Part shown: piece after piece, positions 54,116 through 64,000 of the stretch
Layout: the number at the start of each line of letters is the position of its first letter
Numbering within the stretch: position 1 is the first letter of the stretch
NCBI GenBank assembly: GCA_003439945.1
Contig: QVRM01002230.1
Span: forward strand, 62,001 to 126,000
DNA: 64,000 bases
From: Dermanyssus gallinae
Taxonomy: Eukaryota > Arthropoda > Arachnida > Mesostigmata > Dermanyssidae
Direction of reading: 5' to 3'
The notes under the pieces: model-generated
What the model was told of the DNA's origin: nothing
The model's input: only the letters and a program-made list of their open reading frames with translations
Database searches by the model: none
Made by a program: the position numbers and the translations under genes

Positions 54116-55030
54116 TATATATACAGAAAGCAAATAATCTTGGTCTTGTGAAACTTGAAAAGAGTATTCTATGGACAGCACTTTGCAGCTGTCTTGAGGT
54201 AATACCATAGGCCTAGACACGTGGTCTGTAGATTGCCCAAGAGAAAAGCCACATTGTTGTGGCGGTAATTTAGTTTCAAGTTTATTTCACCAAAAACGGG
54301 TAGATAATGCCTAAACTTCATGTGGGCTAATTACATCTTTCACTACTGCACGCATCGAACCAGCTTTTATTCTTTTGCATTGTAGTACGTAGTATCAGTT
54401 AACATTACATGTCCCACAATATTTACATACACAGTCTTCTATTTTAAAGCAATAATATTTTAGGCATATTTATATTAGTAGTTACCATGCCACTTAGGTC
54501 TACAGAATATGCATCTGTTTGCTTGCATTCCCTGAACCTCTTTATGGCAAAGTTCAAATTACGCTTTTCTCTTTAGGCGCAATATTGCTCTACGACCAGG
54601 GCACTTACACCGCATTTGTTCAGGATAATCTCTTCCACAACGCAAAATTTGCTTTTGCTTTGTCTATCCCTTTCATATTGTCTAAGGTTATGTTTATTTA
54701 AATGGCCCAAAGGCTGAAAGTTATAACTGGAGCGATTTTTATCGTAAAAATTATCATTTCAGTCTTAGTGTCAATTTGTGTAAGATCTCCGAGTAGCGTC
54801 ATCGCCGATATTGTTTTTGCACGCTTGTTCTCTATGTCTCTCTCTTTTGTCTTAGATTGATTGTCAGCTTATACTGTATGCACCACTGATTTATCTCATT
54901 CAGGTAATTCATTCTGACGGTAATTTGTCTTATACGTTCTGATAGCGTTAGCGTCCTATAGACGGCGTTGGTTATCGATATACCGAGGTAGTTCATTGAG
55001 TCATTGGCATTACCTTTCCTTTCGTACGTA
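54116..55030. other. Duplicated segment copy 2, middle part
   Basis: Matches 42391-43330, including the minus-strand RT fragment (here about 54800-55025). No intact gene. Confidence 0.5.
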
Positions 55031-55035
55031 TATAT

Positions 55036-55533
55036 TCAGGACGGATCAGAACGAGACCGTATGGTCAACATCGTAAGGCTGCCCCGAGAGTGAGAAGCGT
55101 GCACACAACGTCGAGAGACCGGTACAAGCGATCGAGTCCAGTTCCCCCAGGCGACTGCCGAGTCGGACGTCTTGAACGTTGCCAGTCGGGCCCGCGTAAA
55201 GTTAATTACGCCATACGTTTTCACGCGCGTAATAGTGTCTATGAAGTATACGCCGTCCGCCCATGCGTCGGCATTCTGCACCATGTAAACGACTTTGATT
55301 CGTGTTGATCTCCCTGCATAGCAATACGTCGAGCTTTTGCGGACCTGGGCCAAGGCGGTGTAGGACAAGACCGTATGGTCAACATCGTCCGGCTGCCCCG
55401 GCGTGCAGAGTATGCACAAGTTCCTCGCCATATAGTAGGATCGGTGGGGGAATCCTTGCCTTTCTGTATGATGCTTAGCAAACCTGTTCTCCACTCGTCG
55501 GGATAATGGCATCTCATGAGCAAAAATTAGCAA
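55036..55533 (-). pseudogene. R1-like C-terminal region (duplicate of 43340-44080, internally shortened)
   Basis: A 165-codon minus-strand frame holds CILCTPGQPDDVDHTVLSYTALAQVRKS. About 150 bp present at 43500-43780 are missing, joining VITRVKT directly to YGVINFTRARLATFKTSDS. Confidence 0.65.
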
Positions 55534-56530
55534 GGGTTGTCCAGCGGGCGCTGGTACAAGGTTGTCATTAATGTGTTCATTGCAAATGCCATCTAATCTA
55601 AGTGCTGTTTGGTTAGTGGTATATTACCTTGAGCACTTCATCAACGGTAAAGTATTTAGATATTTGGTCTCTCTAATGTGTGTATTTTTCTAACCAGACG
55701 ATGTAATAGATTTAACATGGAGTACAGGATCGTGTACTTTGAAGACAGATTTGTGCGAAAACCCTTTTGCCACACGTATGTAACCTGGTTCTGTTCAGTG
55801 GAAGCCCCTTCCATGTCCAACAGTCGCATGCAACTCTCAGCTAGTATATGCAAGAAGTGGGCCCTTTTGATCAACGCAGTAAAAGTTGAAACTATAAAGC
55901 TTCGCAGAGGCGGTCGACCAGCTGCCGGGGGCTTCACCTAAACGACTACTGTTGTAGTAAGTGAACCGCTTCACGTTCTTTAGTCTAATCATTCGACTTC
56001 CGGAAAGGCCTTCTAAAAGCATACAGAAAAACTAACCCGGAAAGAAGTTGTAACAGTGTAGATGATTGAAACGTCGCAATCGTTTTCGCTAGAAACCGTC
56101 TTAGTTTTGTTCGATGTGAAGACTGTCTGTACTGCATCGTACGGGATTAAAATGAATACACATAAAACAAGCTTTTAGTCAATAACTTTAAATAATTAGT
56201 GCAAGTGAAGTTCGCATGTCTCAAGAGAGGTATAGGATTGCACCAATAAACAAAGAATTGACGTGTATATATTTAATAACTCTTTAATATTCATGGAATA
56301 CTTAAAAAGTCATACGAGATGTTCCTAAGTGAGGTTAATGCTAAAAAGGAAAAAAGCCAAAATTGGTTCACAATTCTTTGCAACTGGAGCAATGTTAACC
56401 GACGCGTGAAGAGGAGTTGCAACAACAAATCACCATGTGTTGTGATTAAACAATACACCATTCATGAAATTCCGTTGAAAGACGATTTCGAGTATTTATT
56501 TTAAACATGCGGTGTCACTTTACTCAATCA
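55534..56530. other. Duplicated segment copy 2, right part and unique stretch
   Basis: 55534-56480 matches 44070-44960 with a small unique addition (about 56270-56330). The remainder up to the LTR-like element holds nothing I recognise. Confidence 0.5.
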
Positions 56531-56875
56531 TGTCGTAACGTGCTTCTCCCGGGCTATTTATTGGCTCATGTGACGCCGTAGCGTTCGTATAGTAATAATG
56601 TTAAAAGGATGACTCGACTCTATGACGTCGCTGATTGGTCGGCGGTGGTGCACGTGCCCTATTGTCACCAACACGCAGCCTAGTGGTCTCCTTGGTCGTC
56701 ATGTTGTATGTTGGATTGGATGTTTGCTTGGCTTACTGACGTCGTCAGTTATCGGCGGTGTAGGTTGTTGTGGTTCACATCGGCTTGGGTGTTTGATTGG
56801 TCTACCGACGTCACCAGCCATCGGCGTCTCCGTGACTGGCAATTCTGTTGCTACGCTATGGATAACTTCGTTACA
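56531..56875 (-). repeat. Putative 3' LTR, end shortened
   Basis: Same core as the 5' repeat, but about 85 bp near the end are missing, leaving CACGTTACGA. Confidence 0.55.
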
Positions 56876-57469
56876 CTGCCTTGGACTGGCTTGTCCCGAG
56901 CCAACTGTGGCAGTCTGTTTCTGGTTATGGAGCACACGAACTCTCGTGTCCATCTCCGGGGGTTGCCATGTGCGACCGGGTCGGTGTAGTGGCCGCCGGC
57001 GGACGGCGAATGGTTCACTTGCGCCTATGTCTGCGCAACTTACTCGGGTGATTTTTGCACGCTTTTAAACCGGGTCAGGATCAATGATGGTACTGTCTTG
57101 AACTCTGCGTTTGTGGTCGGGGTTGATCGCTTTTCGGATCTCGTCGCGCATGGACGGTGTCGTGGTCGGGAAGCGTCGTCGGCGTCGGTGGTCGCGGGGC
57201 GTCGGTGGTCGCGGGGCGTCGTCGGTGGCTGTGGTCGGGGAGCGTCGTCGGTAGCAGTGGCCGTGGTCGGGGCCCGTAATCGGCGTCGGTGGCCGTCATC
57301 GGTCGTGGTCGGTCGTTGTTCAGTCACGGTCGGTCGTGGTGTGGTCGGTTGCTGTGTCCTCACTAGCATCGCCCGTTGTCAACTCGGTTGGTTCACCGTC
57401 CTTTTGGTAGAGGTAACCGTAGCAGCTCCGCCAAATGTAACGTTGCTTCAACCCAGCATCTCCACCAAA
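56876..57469. other. Internal region of LTR-like element, GC-rich tandem units
   Basis: 57160-57350 contains irregular units of GGTCGCGGGGCGTC and GGTCGTGGTCGG that give Gly/Arg/Val-rich frames. I see no gag, protease or RT motif. Confidence 0.5.
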
Positions 57470-57880
57470 TGTAACGAGAGACTTGGGGCGATGAGTGAGA
57501 ATACACAGCGTAAGGTCTGAGTTGCAAAGTTACCGGACATAGAACGCCTTTCTAGCATCCTTCTCCCGTGCTATTTATTGACTCAAGCGACGCCGTAGCG
57601 TTCGTATAGTAATAATGTTAAAAGGATGACTCGACTCTATGGCGTCGCTGATTGGTCGGCGGTTATGCACGTGCCTTATTGTCACCAGCACGCAGCCTAA
57701 TGGTCTCCTTGGTCGTTACGTTGTATGTTGGATTGGATGCTTGCTTGGCTTACTGACGTCGTCAGTTATCGGCGGCGTGTGGTTCATATCGGCTTGGGTG
57801 TTTGATTGGTCTACTGACGTCACCAGCAATCGGCGTCTCCGTGACTGGCAATTCTATTGCTACGCTGTAATTTCGTTATA
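57470..57880 (-). repeat. Putative 5' LTR
   Basis: Shares with 56531-56875 the core GTAGCGTTCGTATAGTAATA, GATTGGTCGGCGGT and GACGTCGTCAGTTATCGGCG. It contains a GACGTC pair. Its outer edge continues into repeat S. Confidence 0.55.
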
Positions 57881-57992
57881 ATATATTTATCACCGTTTTC
57901 CATAACCTTCGAAAAACGCTCAGAGAATTCTGAGGTGAGAGGAACAATCATAATTTAAATGAACAAGTTCTGCACTAGTAGGTAGGTAGGTA
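57881..57992 (-). repeat. Repeat S reversed and (TAGG)n tract, left target duplication of R1
   Basis: S runs to GTTCTGCACTAG and is followed by four TAGG-like units ending at 57992. AGGTAGGTA (57984-57992) is repeated at 63730-63738 after the R1 poly(A). Confidence 0.8.
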
Positions 57993-58604
57993 TGCTTGCT
58001 CGTGTGTATACGGCAGGTAAACCTAGAGAGTGACATACCGTAGTGATGTGTGAAACTCAGTGACCATTTTGGTGTATTGTGCGTGACCGTACGACGAAGG
58101 GGTAAGGAGCCAGGTTGCTGTGAAGTTCAAACAAGTCCTTCTCGGCAGGGTGAAGCAAAACGAAGCCACCCGCGCAGCGGTCGGAAGGCTCCGAGCGGTC
58201 CGCCGAGCATTCAAATTTGAATTCTAACGGCAGCTCAACTAACGCAGTGTAACACTGCATTATATAAAAAGTGTCTGGCGTGGGTACAGATAGCTAGCAA
58301 AAAAAAAGCAAATTACTGTACCACACTCTGTATATATATATATATATATATATATAGACTAGCGTGTAGATATTGTGTATTATATATCGCAATATTGTAT
58401 CACACAGTCTATATACGCAGTACACTATATGTGGTAGTATTGCACTAAACAGTGTGTATTTATATGTGTATATGCATGCATGATAGTGCTGCAGTACCGA
58501 TATAGGTATATATAAGACACAGGTGGAGAAAACTCACCGCTGCTGCCTACCAGGCAACCTACGCCCGGACAAGGGGCTAAGGAGTAAATGAGCGTAACCT
58601 GACC
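57993..58604 (+). promoter_or_regulatory. 5' untranslated region of R1
   Basis: About 610 bp without a coding frame, with a (TA)n tract at 58331-58356. A TATATAAAAAG-like motif occurs near 58261-58271; R1 elements usually lack a TATA promoter, so its meaning is unclear. Confidence 0.5.
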
Positions 58605-60646
58605 ATGGACGAAGATTCCATTACGGCCTGTATGGACGGAGAAAATCGTCCCCAAGGAAAGGCCCTAACACGAGCCCCGGATGCTAGCCCAACGGGAGTT
58701 CAGATAGAAGAGACTTGCGGCGGACTGGAGACTGGCTCGGTGGCCACGACTAGGATCCCCATTGATCAAGAAACGGCAGGAGCTGGAGCTAAACGAATGG
58801 TCCAGGACGCTCCAGAGAATCCCGAAGAAACGGGCCACAAGGAAGTGAAAAAGGCGACCGAAGCAACTTATAGACTGGACTCCATGATTGAAGCACTACT
58901 AGAAAGTGCGTTGAATTGGAAGCACTTACCGTGAAGCACACCAAGACCCAAACTGACATCAAAAGGGTTTCAGAGAAGCTCCACAGGGCCGAAGAAGAAA
59001 GGGCGGGAAGATAGCCGTATCGAACTGGCAGAGCTGCGAAGTAAGCTAAAAGAGACTCTAAAGCTGGCGATGGAGCTCCAGCCAGCAGATCCTTCAGAGG
59101 CGACCCTAGTCACAAAGGCATCTGGAGATCCGCAAATCTGCAACAGATGTAAGACGGAGATCAGCGCCGAGGAGATTAGGAAAGAGAAAGAGGATCAGCG
59201 CGCAGCAGAGCTGCACAGGCGCATGAACGAGGCAACGACTGAGGAGGAGGTGGTCACGCTGGTCAAAGAGAATTGGCCTATACGACTCTATAACAAGACA
59301 AAGAATGTTCACGGTAGCATTTTGACAGAAAGAGAAGTGAGGGCGGTGGTCATACGCGAAGGGTCGGCCAAAGACTCAGCACTCCTTGCTCGCTTGACGC
59401 CGCAATTCCCGGCGGTAACCCGAGTAAAGTTCGTCAAACCTGGAAACGTGGCAGTAATTCGAACCCGTGCGGAAATGGTACCGGAAGACGGAGATTCCGC
59501 CGCAGAGGAATTACCAGAGATCACTAGAACTCTCGTGGTCGGAAAACTAGAGGAAGGAGAAATTGAGGTCAAAAGCGTCGTAAGGCTCTTCCGACAAATG
59601 ACCACGCATCTACAGCGAGCTGAACAAGACGCAGGGCCGCAGGAGCGAGACGCCGGTCAAACGAGCCAGAAGAGACGCCCGATAGCGGTCCACCTCCCGG
59701 AAGACCTGGACATGGTAATATCCCGAAAGGCCGCAGAGGCATGTTGGGGAGGACAACTCGCCGCTTCAGTAGATTTCTGCCTCAAGAAAGGCCAGAAAAA
59801 AGGAGAGAAAAAGAAAGAAAGCGTCAAAAGCACGCACAGAACCGCCAGAACGAACACAGTGGTGGTCCGAACGGGAGGTGGCTCCTACGCCGACATCCTT
59901 AAAGAACTGCAAACCAAAGTCTGCCCGGACCAATTCGGAGTACAGGTTCAGGTCGAGGGAGCGGCTAACGGAGACATCCGGCTCAAAGTACGAGAAAGAG
60001 AGGCCGGGGGGTGCGAAAAATTTGCAAACCAGCTAAAGGTCTCATCGAACGTTAGTGTCGAAACCTGGGAAAGGGACGCACAAATGAAGCTGATCCTCCA
60101 CGGCCTTGAACAGGGCACCTCTAAGGACGAACTGGAGCAAGCCGTCAAAAACCAGGTCCAGGAGGAGGGCGAGGTAACAGCCGGGTGACTGAACGGATCG
60201 ATCTCCCATGCTGCACGAGATGCCAGGGGATGGGCCATACGGCGAAGGATTGTGCTGAAGAAATGCCTCAAGTCCGCAGATGCTATCGCTGCGGAGCCAC
60301 TGGACATCTAGCGAGAAATTGCACTGCTGAGGTCAGAAAGTGCTACGTATGCTCTGTGGCAGGGCACTCAGCGAACTCAATGGCATGTCCTGCCTACAGA
60401 AAAGGGGTGGACGATCTGCAAAGGAAGAAGATAGGTCTACTACTCCGACAGGAGGGACCACAGAAGAGTGCCAGTTGCCCGACAACAGAGGAGACTAGGG
60501 CAAACCACGAAACGGAGGAAAGTGGTTGGAAGAGACCAAGTAGGAGACACACGACGAAGTTTCCCACTTTAGCCAGAAATGCAACGACAGATGCAGCTAT
60601 GGCGGCAAGAACGGATCAGGAAATCTCGACAAGCTATGAAAATTAA
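58605..60646 (+). pseudogene. R1 ORF1: gag-like protein with three zinc knuckles, frameshifted
   Basis: It starts at ATG 58605. A charged N-terminal region is followed by a coiled-coil-like Glu/Lys/Leu segment (58900-59100), where two opposite frameshifts (near 58912 and 59008) cancel out. The frame is then open to TGA at 60186-60188. The knuckle region continues one frame over: CTRCQGMGHTAKDC, CYRCGATGHLARNC and CYVCSVAGHSANSMAC. It ends at TAA 60644-60646, overlapping the ORF2 ATG (60636) by 11 bases. It would package the RNA. Three frame changes are needed to read it through. Confidence 0.85.
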
Positions 60647-63562
60647 GGTCTTGCAGGTTAATCTCAATAGATGCAGGGCCGCACATGACCTTCTTGCGGC
60701 AGCAGTAGACCGGTTGGGAGTTGACTTATGTCTCTTGTCAGAGCCAAACGAGGCCCTGGCAAAGGCAGCGGACAAAAGGGTATGGACAGTAGACGAAAGA
60801 ACGGACACCGCGATCTGGTGGACAAACCGTCGAAAAGACATCGCAATCCGGGACAGGGGCCAGGGAAAGGGGTTCACCTGGATACAGATCGATGGGGGCG
60901 CAGTATTCTATAGCTGCTACTTCTCCCCCAACAGAGGCCAAGAGGAATTTGCACAATACCTTGAGGCACTGGACGTCAGCGTCGGAACGCAGGATCATCA
61001 GGCCCAGATTATCACGGGAGACTTCAACGCGGCGTCTGTGCTTTGGGGTAGTAGGCGCACCAATTTTCGGGGACAGTCCCTGATGGAATGGTTGGCCGAA
61101 CGGAACCTTCTGGTTATTAACAACCCAAAAGCGGCCGCGACGTTCGCCCGCAGAGATCAGGAAGCCTTTATAGACTTGACGATCAGCGCCGCGAACACAC
61201 CCTACAGAGTAGTGAACTGGGATGTCCTCGAACACGAAGAGAACCTTAGTGACCACCGATATATTACATACACGGTGACAAACGACGGATCACTCAAAAG
61301 CACGGTGCCTGCCGCTAGATGCCACAGGCCCAGATGGTCGGCTCGCAGGATGAGGAAGGAGAAGCTCAAGGAGGAGATAGTTCGGGGCTGTAACGAACTG
61401 GAGGACACCTTCAACGAGAAAAGCTTAGGCAAAATCCTCCGTAAAGCATGTGAGAAGGCAATTCCAGCTCCAGTACATCCGCGGCGGAGAAACGCTGCAC
61501 CAAAGTACTGGTGGTCCCCCGAGGTGGCCGCTGCACGAAGAGAGTGCATTGGAGCCCGGCGCCGATACACTAGGGAAGGCCAAAAAGGCGAGAACGGAAT
61601 CGTCTGAGCAGGAGTGGCGGGATAAAGCAGATGATCGCTGGTCCGAATACAAGGCAACACGCGTGAACCTGAAGACCACCATCAGAAAGAGTAAGCTTCG
61701 GTGCTGGAACCAACTGATCAAGGAGATCGAGCAGGACGTGTGGGGAAAGCCCTACAAAATTGTGATGGACAAACTGGGCAAGAGAGCTCTAACGATCCCA
61801 CCTGATCTCGTAGAAGCCATTGTGGCTCACCTGTTTCCGGTGCAGACGAAGGAAGGCAGAGACCCTATTACGGTGAATGAGGAGGATATTTCTCCTGTAA
61901 CGCTCGAGGAGGTCCAGCGAGCGGCTGAAAGGATGTCCGAGGGCACGGCTCCAGGACCCGACGGCATACCCCCGGAGGCGATCAAATGTCTAACGAAGGA
62001 GTGCCCATCGGCCTTTAAAACGGCCGTAGACGCACTTCTAAGAGAGGGACGGTTTCCAGAAGAATGGAAGAAGGCCCGCCTGGCTCTTATCCCAAAGCCG
62101 GGGAAGGAGCCATGCTCGGCCTCAGCCTACAGGCCCATCTGTCTTCTTGACACAGTTGCCAAGGCCGTGGAGTCAATACTCGCGAGCAGGCTCAATGACG
62201 CAATCGAGGAAAAGCAAATCTTGCTCTCAGAGGATCAGTACGGGTTTCGTAAAGGAAGGTCCACGCTCCAGCCCATTAGCAAGATACTCGCTAAGGCCGA
62301 AGAGGAGAGACAGAAGAGCCCCAGAGTTCGTAATATTTGCCTCCTGATATTGCTGGATGTAAAGAATGCGTTTAACAGCGCAAATTTGAGGGCTCCGTGC
62401 TAGGACCTACGCTATGGAACTTAGCGTACGACGGCGTGCTAGAGATAAGCAGGCCTCGCGGTGTTGAGTTCGTCGCCTATGCCGACGACCTGGCAATCTT
62501 AGTCACCGCAAGGGATGCGGAGCTGTTGGAGGACCGAGCAAATGACGCCTTAGATGGGGTTAGCAGGTGGATGAAGAGTTGCAACACCTAATGCTAGCAC
62601 CGGAAAAGAGCGAGGCGGTTTTGCTCATTGGCAGAAAGCACTGCCGGGAGCTGGATATCCGTGTGGACGGTCACATGATCCAAATACACAAGCAGGTCAA
62701 ATACCTGGGTGTTATGCTCGACAGAAACTTAAACTGTGCAGCCCACATTGATTATGCAACGGCCAAAACGCATCAGGTTGCGGGCAAGCTCGCCAGGCTA
62801 ATGCCAAGAACAAGAGGGCCCTCGGAGAAAAAGCGCCGTCTTCTAGCATCAGTCGCTGATTCAATTCTGCTCTACGGGTCAGCAGTGTGGGGACCAGCTG
62901 CACTGAAGACCAAGAAGAATAAGAAAAAGCTAAGGAAGGCGCAGAGAGTGCTGGCCATCAGGGTCGCCAGAGCGTACAGGACGGTGTCTACAGACGCTGT
63001 GCTGGTAATTTCCCGCATGATACCTTGGCCAAAACGGATAGAGGAGAATATCCTCTTATACCGGGACCAGACACTTAGAAAAGACGATGCAAGAATAAAG
63101 ACTCTGGAAAGCTGGGAGGCTGAGTGGACTGGGGCTAAACGAGATGCACCAGGGTCGTGGACGAGGTCAATAATCCCAGATCTCATCAAATGGTACCGAT
63201 GCGAGTACGCGGAGACGACGTACTACCTAACCCAAGTTCTCACCGGTCATGGCAGCTTCCAGACCTACATGGTGAAGATTGGGAAGACTGAGGTAGACAT
63301 ATGTGTCTTGTGCGATGCCGGCGAGACCGACAACGTGGATCACACGCTTTTTGCATGCAGAGCTCTTGAGATCACGAGACAGACAACCCGCTCACGGCTA
63401 GACGTGCAGTGCAATACGACGAGAGACCTACTCTCAGGGATGCTCAGCTCGAAAAAAAGTTGGGAGGCGGGCTCTGATTTTGTGGAGACTGTTATGAGAG
63501 AGAAGATAAAACTGACGGAAGAGAGGCGGCAACGCATGGAGCGCCGCCAGACCGAAGATTGA
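60636..63562 (+). pseudogene. R1 ORF2: endonuclease, reverse transcriptase, C-terminal finger; frameshifted and deleted
   Basis: The endonuclease (60636-61320) has LSEPNEA, IITGDFNAASVLWGS and LSDHRYITY. The frame changes near 61583. The RT has GTAPGPDGIPPEA, ALIPKPGKEP, YRPICLLDT, QYGFRKGRST and LLDVKNAFNSA. At about 62385 the sequence jumps to GSVLGPTLW, so some 40 residues with the end of motif A are lost and the frame shifts again. YADD is at 62478-62489. Another shift occurs near 62585. The C-terminal part is open from 62567 to 63562 and ends in CVLCDAGETDNVDHTLFAC, a CCHC finger. Confidence 0.88.
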
Positions 63563-63729
63563 GAGCCAGACTAGCGGCTCCCTACATGCACTGAAGTAAT
63601 ACCACAAGTATCCCGGTCATGTAGGTTAGGGGGTCACCAGGTTTTTAGTGGGTTTGAGAGTCCCACACTACCCAGACCAAAGGGTGTGCGCTATGCATTT
63701 TTGTTCCTGGCCCCTGTAAAAAAAAAAGG
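63563..63729 (+). other. R1 3' untranslated region and A run
   Basis: Contains GAGAGTCCCACACTAC (63655-63670) and GCATTTTTGTTCCTGGCCCCT, shared in part with the R1 fragments at 6360, 34050 and 38260. Ten A at 63718-63727 are followed by two G. Confidence 0.8.
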
Positions 63730-63738
63730 AGGTAGGTA

Positions 63739-64000
63739 AAACATCCCAAGCAAATTCCATTAACTCAAGGCAGGTCACCACAGATGTATGCGGGCGTTGT
63801 CATGGCGAAATACGGTGCTGAGTTTATACCTCAGTATAAAAGTCGGCCAAATCAGAACAACTCAGTGTTTAGCGCTCTCAAATGGCGCGATTCATTTCGT
63901 GATAGCTCTGCAATGCATTAGGTTTTTAGCATTACTAGAGTCCATATTAATACGTTCAAATGAAAATGTTTTTTCATACATTTATAAAATAGAATATTAA
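63739..64000 (+). repeat. Repeat T, reversed partial copy
   Basis: The reverse complement of the right half of repeat T (compare 12830-13079), running off the window. It lacks about 12 bp (AATATCAATGGG) present in the other copies. Confidence 0.9.
63835..63866 (+). promoter_or_regulatory. Candidate RNA polymerase II core promoter in repeat T
   Basis: TATAAAAG at 63835-63842 and TCAGT at 63862-63866 place the initiator A 29 bases from the first T, the spacing expected of an arthropod TATA/Inr promoter. In the other T copies the initiator is kept but the TATA position reads TAGAAAAG or similar. Confidence 0.45.

Larger units (their letters stand above)
56531..57880 (-). mobile_element. Short LTR-type element without coding capacity (TRIM-like)
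   Basis: Two direct repeats of about 340 and 410 bp flank 594 bp of non-coding sequence. Read on the minus strand, the repeats begin TGTAACG-like and the inner one ends CGTTACA, a matched short terminal inversion typical of LTRs. Just inside that end lies TTTGGTGGAGATGCTGGG, a plausible tRNA primer-binding site, and a second TTACATTTGGCGGAG lies 35 bp further in. No gag or pol frame exists. No target site duplication is visible. Alternatively it is a simple direct duplication. Confidence 0.55.
57993..63729 (+). mobile_element. R1-clade non-LTR retrotransposon, nearly full length
   Basis: 5.7 kb with a 5' untranslated region, ORF1, overlapping ORF2, a 3' untranslated region and a short A run. 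The flanking T and S repeats are continuous once it is removed, and AGGTAGGTA flanks it. Endonuclease wording (LQVNLNRCRAAHDLL, YSCYFSPN, GDFNAAS) and the C-terminal finger are R1-clade hallmarks. It is not in 28S rDNA. Several frameshifts and a deletion in the RT make it inactive. Confidence 0.9.

Noticed and set aside
57098..57520. Gly/Arg/Val-rich frame of 140 codons
   Set aside because: It lies in GC-rich tandem units inside the LTR-like element, with biased composition and no conserved domain.
57978..57992. Telomeric location suggested by TAGG units
   Set aside because: Only about four TAGG units, not TTAGG arrays; the same short tract occurs internally at 30420 and 50765.

Overview
This window is animal, very probably arthropod, nuclear DNA from a repeat-dense region. 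I see no intron-bearing host gene, rRNA, convincing tRNA or prokaryotic feature. The case for an arthropod is inference: an R1-clade retrotransposon, MADF/BESS-type DNA-binding proteins, a Tc1-like transposon, and a TATA/TCAGT core promoter. Almost every base with a recognisable origin comes from a non-LTR retrotransposon, a DNA transposon, an LTR-like element, a microsatellite, or a small MADF gene family carried among them.

Names used below. Element A: non-LTR element, minus strand, 1-3.9 kb. Element B: non-LTR element, 13.08-19.58 kb. Element C: CR1-like element nested inside B, 15.06-18.47 kb. Repeat D: a thoroughly dead CR1/Jockey-like reverse transcriptase sequence in about ten copies on both strands. 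R1: the nearly full-length R1-clade element at 58.0-63.7 kb, plus related 3' ends. MADF type 1 and type 2: two related genes encoding MADF proteins with an Asn/Asp-rich tract; type 1 also shows a clear BESS-like end. T, S and U: anonymous repeats.

Layout. 1-3.9 kb: element A. 5.2-20.5 kb: a long block of D fragments, C and R1 fragments, MADF type 2, D(+), (TA)n, MADF type 1(-), B remnant, (TA)n, T, then MADF(+) and D(-), with element B (and C within it) inserted before the last part. 20.5-32.3 kb: a second copy of the block, with a retrotransposon in MADF type 2 and a Tc1-like transposon in the (TA)n tract. 32.4-37 kb: R1-like and D remnants. 37-51.8 kb: a third, more scrambled copy, split by a 4 kb segment (40.85-45 kb) that is repeated at 52.6-56.5 kb. 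56.5-57.9 kb: a short LTR-like element. 58-63.7 kb: R1, inserted in a TAGG tract. 63.7-64 kb: T in reverse.

How the parts relate. The block is roughly palindromic: D and MADF type 1 read toward each other on the left, and inverted, usually truncated copies of both lie on the right. MADF type 1 is intact in three copies, whereas D is broken by many stops in every copy. Several insertions can be dated relative to one another because paralogous empty sites are present in the same window. All family calls come from reading translated motifs by eye; no database search was possible.
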